DNA of 64,000 nt from contig VXAZ01003910.1 of assembly GCA_013399875.1 (NCBI GenBank), forward strand, positions 239,229-303,228, given 5' to 3'. The first letter of the stretch is position 1; each line of letters starts with the position of its first letter. A program made the translations under genes and the position numbers. Shown here piece after piece: positions 61,101 to 64,000 of this stretch. The notes under the pieces were generated by a model. It made no database searches. It worked only from the letters and a program-made list of their open reading frames with translations, and was not told where the DNA came from. Source of the DNA: Gymnorhina tibicen (lineage: Eukaryota > Chordata > Aves > Passeriformes > Artamidae).

Positions 61101-63464
61101 CATTTGAGATTACAAAACACTGGAGAAGATCACCACAGACAAATACAAACAAGTCATGTAACCTGCTTTCCAAAGGTATTGCAAACACTGCTACTAACAG
61201 GGTTTGTAAAGAGACGAAAGTAACCAAATGTGTTTAGGGTAAACATGTTTCTATTGTATCACAGCCTCCAAATTGAGCAGATCTTAAAATATAACTTTAT
61301 TATGACACACACACAATATAGAAACCAAAATTAAAGCACCTCCGCCTCTCATTTTACGCTGACAAAGACCTGAAGCTCAACACTCAGCACTTTAAAGAGC
61401 TTTCAAGTCTGCAAGCAGCTCCTCTGTTCTTTAAGGATGTGATGGGAAACATCAGAAAAGGTATTTTCTAGGCAATCCAGAAATACTTCTGAGTGTCCCT
61501 GAGGAAACCTCTACTCAGCCACACCACCTCTGCTGTGAGGAAGTACCAACAAGCAGGAATTTCCTTCCATATTCCACGAAGTGCATTAAACCCTCTGGGA
61601 CTTCCACGCTCCCAGCGATCACAGCTGTCTGACCTGAAATCTGGCCCATCACTAAGCACATGTGCTGACTATGCCTCTCACAGAAAGCATAAGACCCTGC
61701 AGCCAAAACCTCCGGTGTCAGGCAACAAAACAACCTACTTCCATGCTAAGTGTTTATTTTCAGGGGACTGAGCTACCAGGAAGCACAACCTGTTATGCCA
61801 GGAGAAATCGCTGCGCATAAGCCGAGGCATTTGCCAACTCCTGCCATCAATGAGCAAACACAAGCAGTGCTAATCCAAACCTCCACTCACCGAGGTCTAA
61901 AATAACTCGGAGGCTCTCGCTTGCCGCGCAGCAGGATCACCCACACAGCCGGCTTGTGCGGAACAGGGAACTCGCTACAGCTCGCCGTGCTTTTGTGTTG
62001 GTTGCATGCCTGAGCCCAAGAGACAGAAATCTTGTTTTTCATCCCTAGACGACGCATTCCAAGCAAACCGAGCTAGGAAAACTCTGCCACCCACGCCAGC
62101 TGAGAATCTCACCAGTCAGCACTGGTGGTTGCAGGGAGAACCTGCCCAGATCGCAGCGGGCACGGAGCGAGGGGGGCCACAGCCACTGCCTGCTGCCCCC
62201 AGAGTCCCCGGGGACAACCCAGCCCTGGCTGAAGGAAAGGAAATCACCAGTTCTTACCAAAAGCATCCTGAAATACAGAGCCAGGATCTACCCTAACAAC
62301 AGACCACCAGCTTCAAGATGGACTTAGTGGTCTGGAGCTTCTTCATGTTTTAATTGCGCAGTATTTGCATAAATTGTCAGATGTGAGTGACAAACGTCTT
62401 TTTTCCTCGTCCCTACCATTTTAGAACTTCATTTTGTAAAAATCACCAGTTATTCCATGTACTCCAAGTTCCCAAAGAAGGTACAGCACGAATAAAAGTA
62501 CAAGCAAAAGAGAAGACAACCTGTAAGACGCTGGGCAAAAAGATTTTGTCTCTTCGTGACAAATTTTGCTACCAACAACCACACCCATCAGCTGGGGAGC
62601 GGAAGAGAGAGAACACAGCTTTTTAAAGGAGTCTTCATCACCCCCAAAACACAGCAGGTCACAGTCAGAGCTTTTCACCAACAGAGGAGTGAATCTCTTT
62701 CTACACGAAACCACTGCATCCAACTCTTGACAACACCAACCGATTCATGAAGTGTAAAGAACTTCAAAAGAATTTTTACTTAAATTTCAATATTTTTTCT
62801 GATCAAAACCTTTCAATTTTTCTAGAAAAAAAAGCGAACAGTAAGCAAACTAATTTTAGACATTGATTTTTTTTTTTCTCCTGTCACTAATCATCTGTGT
62901 ATTTTGCTCCACTTAAAACCTGTCCTGCATTTGCAGTTAGGGAACGTTCCAACAGGTCTGTGTGATCTACAAGCAACTGTTTGTTTCCTACAGCGTTTGT
63001 AAATGTAACATATATCCTAGGGAGCCCAAGTGAGGATTCCTGACAGATCTGCAAGCTTATTATTATGACACCCATACAAAAAGTTATCATAACGAGTTGT
63101 ACACACCACCAGTGCTGCCTCTGTCACCCTGTTTAAAGTCCAAATGTAACTCCCTGTTTGGGTCAGAGGAGTTTCCAGCCCCAGGCAGGCCAATGCTGAT
63201 GTCACACAGAACTGATGGCACTTTTTCACATTCTTGCTCTCCTAGAAGCTCATCACAGCAACTGCTGATTTCAGCCACCAAACAGTATTAACTCACATGA
63301 TCAGGGCTTCCCATTCGAAGAAGTTCTCTTCGTTCATGGGACCTGTGAATTAAAAGAGAACAATGCTCAGTGCTACCTGAACGCGAGGCTACAGCTCCAG
63401 AGTGCACAAACCCTGCTCGGCTCCTCACCTGCCACAATCCCTTCTGGTGGGTTCAGGGTCAGCT
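52154..63464 (-). CDS. UBE2G2: UBE2G2, ERAD ubiquitin-conjugating enzyme E2 (exons 2-6; exon 1 outside window)
   Basis: Encodes the E2 that, with gp78/HRD1-type ligases at the ER membrane, builds Lys48 ubiquitin chains in ER-associated degradation. Exons 5' to 3': 63429-63464, 63297-63342, 57921-58039, 54097-54237, 52154-52266; phases match and TAA is at 52154-52156. Visible landmarks are [51 protein letters not shown] with the catalytic Cys after GRV, and the Ubc7-type acidic insert [14 protein letters not shown] after the active site. The protein ends QIVQKSLGL. The 455 bases present plus an expected 43-base exon 1 give the family's 165 aa. The sequence is almost identical to human, showing strong constraint. 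Nothing is broken. Confidence 0.97.
55470..55968 (+). mobile_element. Longer CR1 fragment in a UBE2G2 intron
   Basis: It includes AGCATTCAGCCTGGAGAAGAGAAAGC, TTCCAGTGCCTAAAGGGGCTCC, the lower landmarks GGCACAGGGTGCCCAGAGAAGC and GTGTCCCTGCCCATGGCAGG, and the tail ATGATCCTATGATCT. At about 0.5 kb it covers part of the CR1 reverse transcriptase 3' end, with stops. Confidence 0.93.
57195..57275 (-). mobile_element. CR1 tail fragment
   Basis: CGTAGATTCACTAAGGTTGGAAAAGATCTTTATGATCATGGAGT is the reversed CR1 3' end. Confidence 0.75.
57500..57625 (+). mobile_element. CR1 tail fragment close to a UBE2G2 exon
   Basis: GAGTTGAACACCATGATCCTGATTTGGGTCCCTCCAAACTCAGCATATTCTATGATTCTGTG is a well-preserved CR1 3' end about 300 bases from exon 4 of UBE2G2. 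Confidence 0.9.
58567..59037 (+). other. Unexplained 156-codon open frame antisense in a UBE2G2 intron
   Basis: The frame opens right after a TAA at 58564-58566 (first ATG at 58579) and stays open to TAA at 59035-59037, in AT-rich DNA where stops should be frequent. Composition is Ser/Asn/Lys/Glu-rich and hydrophilic, with no domain I recognise. It could be a retrocopy fragment, an exon of an unannotated transcript or chance. Confidence 0.25.
59790..60185 (+). mobile_element. CR1 fragment in a UBE2G2 intron
   Basis: TAGTTTGGAGAAAAGGCTCC, GGTTGGAAAAATTTCTTCCCTGAAAGAGTTGTT, GGCACAGGCTGCCCAGGGCAGTGG and the tail TTAATGATTCTGTGATTCTAATTCT are in plus orientation; a subfamily different from most others in the window. 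Confidence 0.92.
61891..62057 (-). promoter_or_regulatory. UBE2G2: Candidate alternative first coding exon of UBE2G2
   Basis: On the minus strand an ATG at 62057 (second in-frame ATG at 62042) opens 55 codons without a stop up to a strong donor CG|GTGAGT at 61891/61890. The open part ends in phase 2, which is exactly what UBE2G2 exon 4 (58039) accepts. The spliced frame would run to the normal stop, giving 179 aa that keep the HPN motif and catalytic Cys but lack the N-terminal helix. It sits at the edge of a CpG-rich patch (to about 62220) in an otherwise AT-rich intron. Whether it is transcribed is unknown. Confidence 0.35.
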
Positions 63465-63645
63465 CTGCAAAAACAGAAACACAAGGAAGATTGAGGTGAC
63501 CTGCAAGCCCAAGCGTTTCAGGGGGTGTTTGAGTGGCCATGGCTTAGCATAGGGGCCCCACCACCATTGCTTAAAGCAGGACAGCGTTCTAGACAAAATT
63601 ATTTGGCACTTTGGGGTTTTTCAGGCTCCTAGAACTCGCCTTGGA

Positions 63646-63710
63646 GTCACAGAATTGTTTAAGTTGGAAAAGACCTCTAGGATCATCGAGTCCCCCCATC
63701 TTCACAGAGG
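63646..63710 (-). mobile_element. CR1 tail fragment
   Basis: GTCACAGAATTGTTTAAGTTGGAAAAGACCTCTAGGATCATCGAGTCC is the reversed CR1 3' end, in UBE2G2 intron 1. Confidence 0.88.
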
Positions 63711-63984
63711 CAATAATTTAAACCTGAGAAGGAAGACAAAAACTCTTTTCACAAAGCCTGGGAAACACTCTTCTCTTGCACTTCTGTGGTATCTGCTGGA
63801 TACCATAGCAGCCTGAAGTTTGTATTCCCGTAACCTCTCTGCACCCATTCAGGCTTGATGCACCTCAGTGCAAAACCCGGAACAACACAAAAACAGGAGA
63901 AGCAGACACACGAGAGATTTGACAAGCAGCTCTGTTCCCCAAATTCGATCCAACTCCTCCTGCGTGGCCTGGAAAATGTGAGTT

Positions 63985-64000
63985 AAAAAAAAAAAAAAAA
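63985..64000. repeat. A-run at the window edge
   Basis: At least 16 consecutive A at the last bases; the true length is cut by the window end. Confidence 0.9.

Noticed and set aside
63852..63975. Minus-strand open segment at the right edge with an acceptor-like start and a hydrophobic stretch
   Set aside because: It has no matching donor, does not resemble UBE2G2 exon 1 and ends at a stop after about 40 codons. Too little to call.

Overview
This window is vertebrate nuclear DNA, almost certainly from a bird. It carries split genes with GT-AG (and two GC-AG) introns and CpG-rich promoters. At least fifteen truncated copies of the CR1 LINE family end in the ATTCTATGAT-type tail typical of avian genomes. 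The gene order TRPM2 - LRRC3 - TSPEAR - UBE2G2 matches the block on human chromosome 21q22.3. The genes are compact (TRPM2 coding span about 15.5 kb, TSPEAR about 11 kb), as on small GC-rich avian chromosomes. The species cannot be read from the sequence.

Layout, left to right: the last coding exon of THAP4 (plus strand, nitrobindin domain with its heme-ligand histidine); a RING-finger reading frame cut by a 460-base gap; a truncated CR1; a CpG island with a probable non-coding first exon, followed by the complete 32-coding-exon TRPM2 gene (6732-22201, plus; predicted 1507 aa); a second CpG island with a 175-base gap, then LRRC3 with its whole coding sequence in one exon (25841-26602, plus); TSPEAR complete in 12 coding exons on the minus strand (39950 down to 28808; predicted 675 aa); about 9 kb with no gene I recognise, holding repeats, a 136-bp identical duplication around a single N (probable assembly error) and one candidate regulatory block; then, after a visible shift to AT-rich sequence near 48.8 kb, UBE2G2 on the minus strand (exons 2-6; exon 1 lies beyond the right edge).

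The genes do not form one pathway. TRPM2 is an ADP-ribose/Ca2+-gated cation channel, UBE2G2 an ERAD ubiquitin-conjugating enzyme, LRRC3 a small LRR membrane protein, TSPEAR a secreted LamG/EAR-repeat protein, and THAP4 a THAP/nitrobindin protein. They are linked by conserved synteny. The main surprises are a CpG-rich candidate alternative first exon of UBE2G2 that would splice in frame to exon 4; a triplicated 15-bp unit that gives TSPEAR three tandem in-frame splice donors; a duplicated TRPM2 intron block that carries a decoy splice acceptor; two GC-AG introns in TRPM2; an extra substitution in the already degenerate TRPM2 Nudix box; and a small cysteine-complete RING frame between THAP4 and TRPM2.
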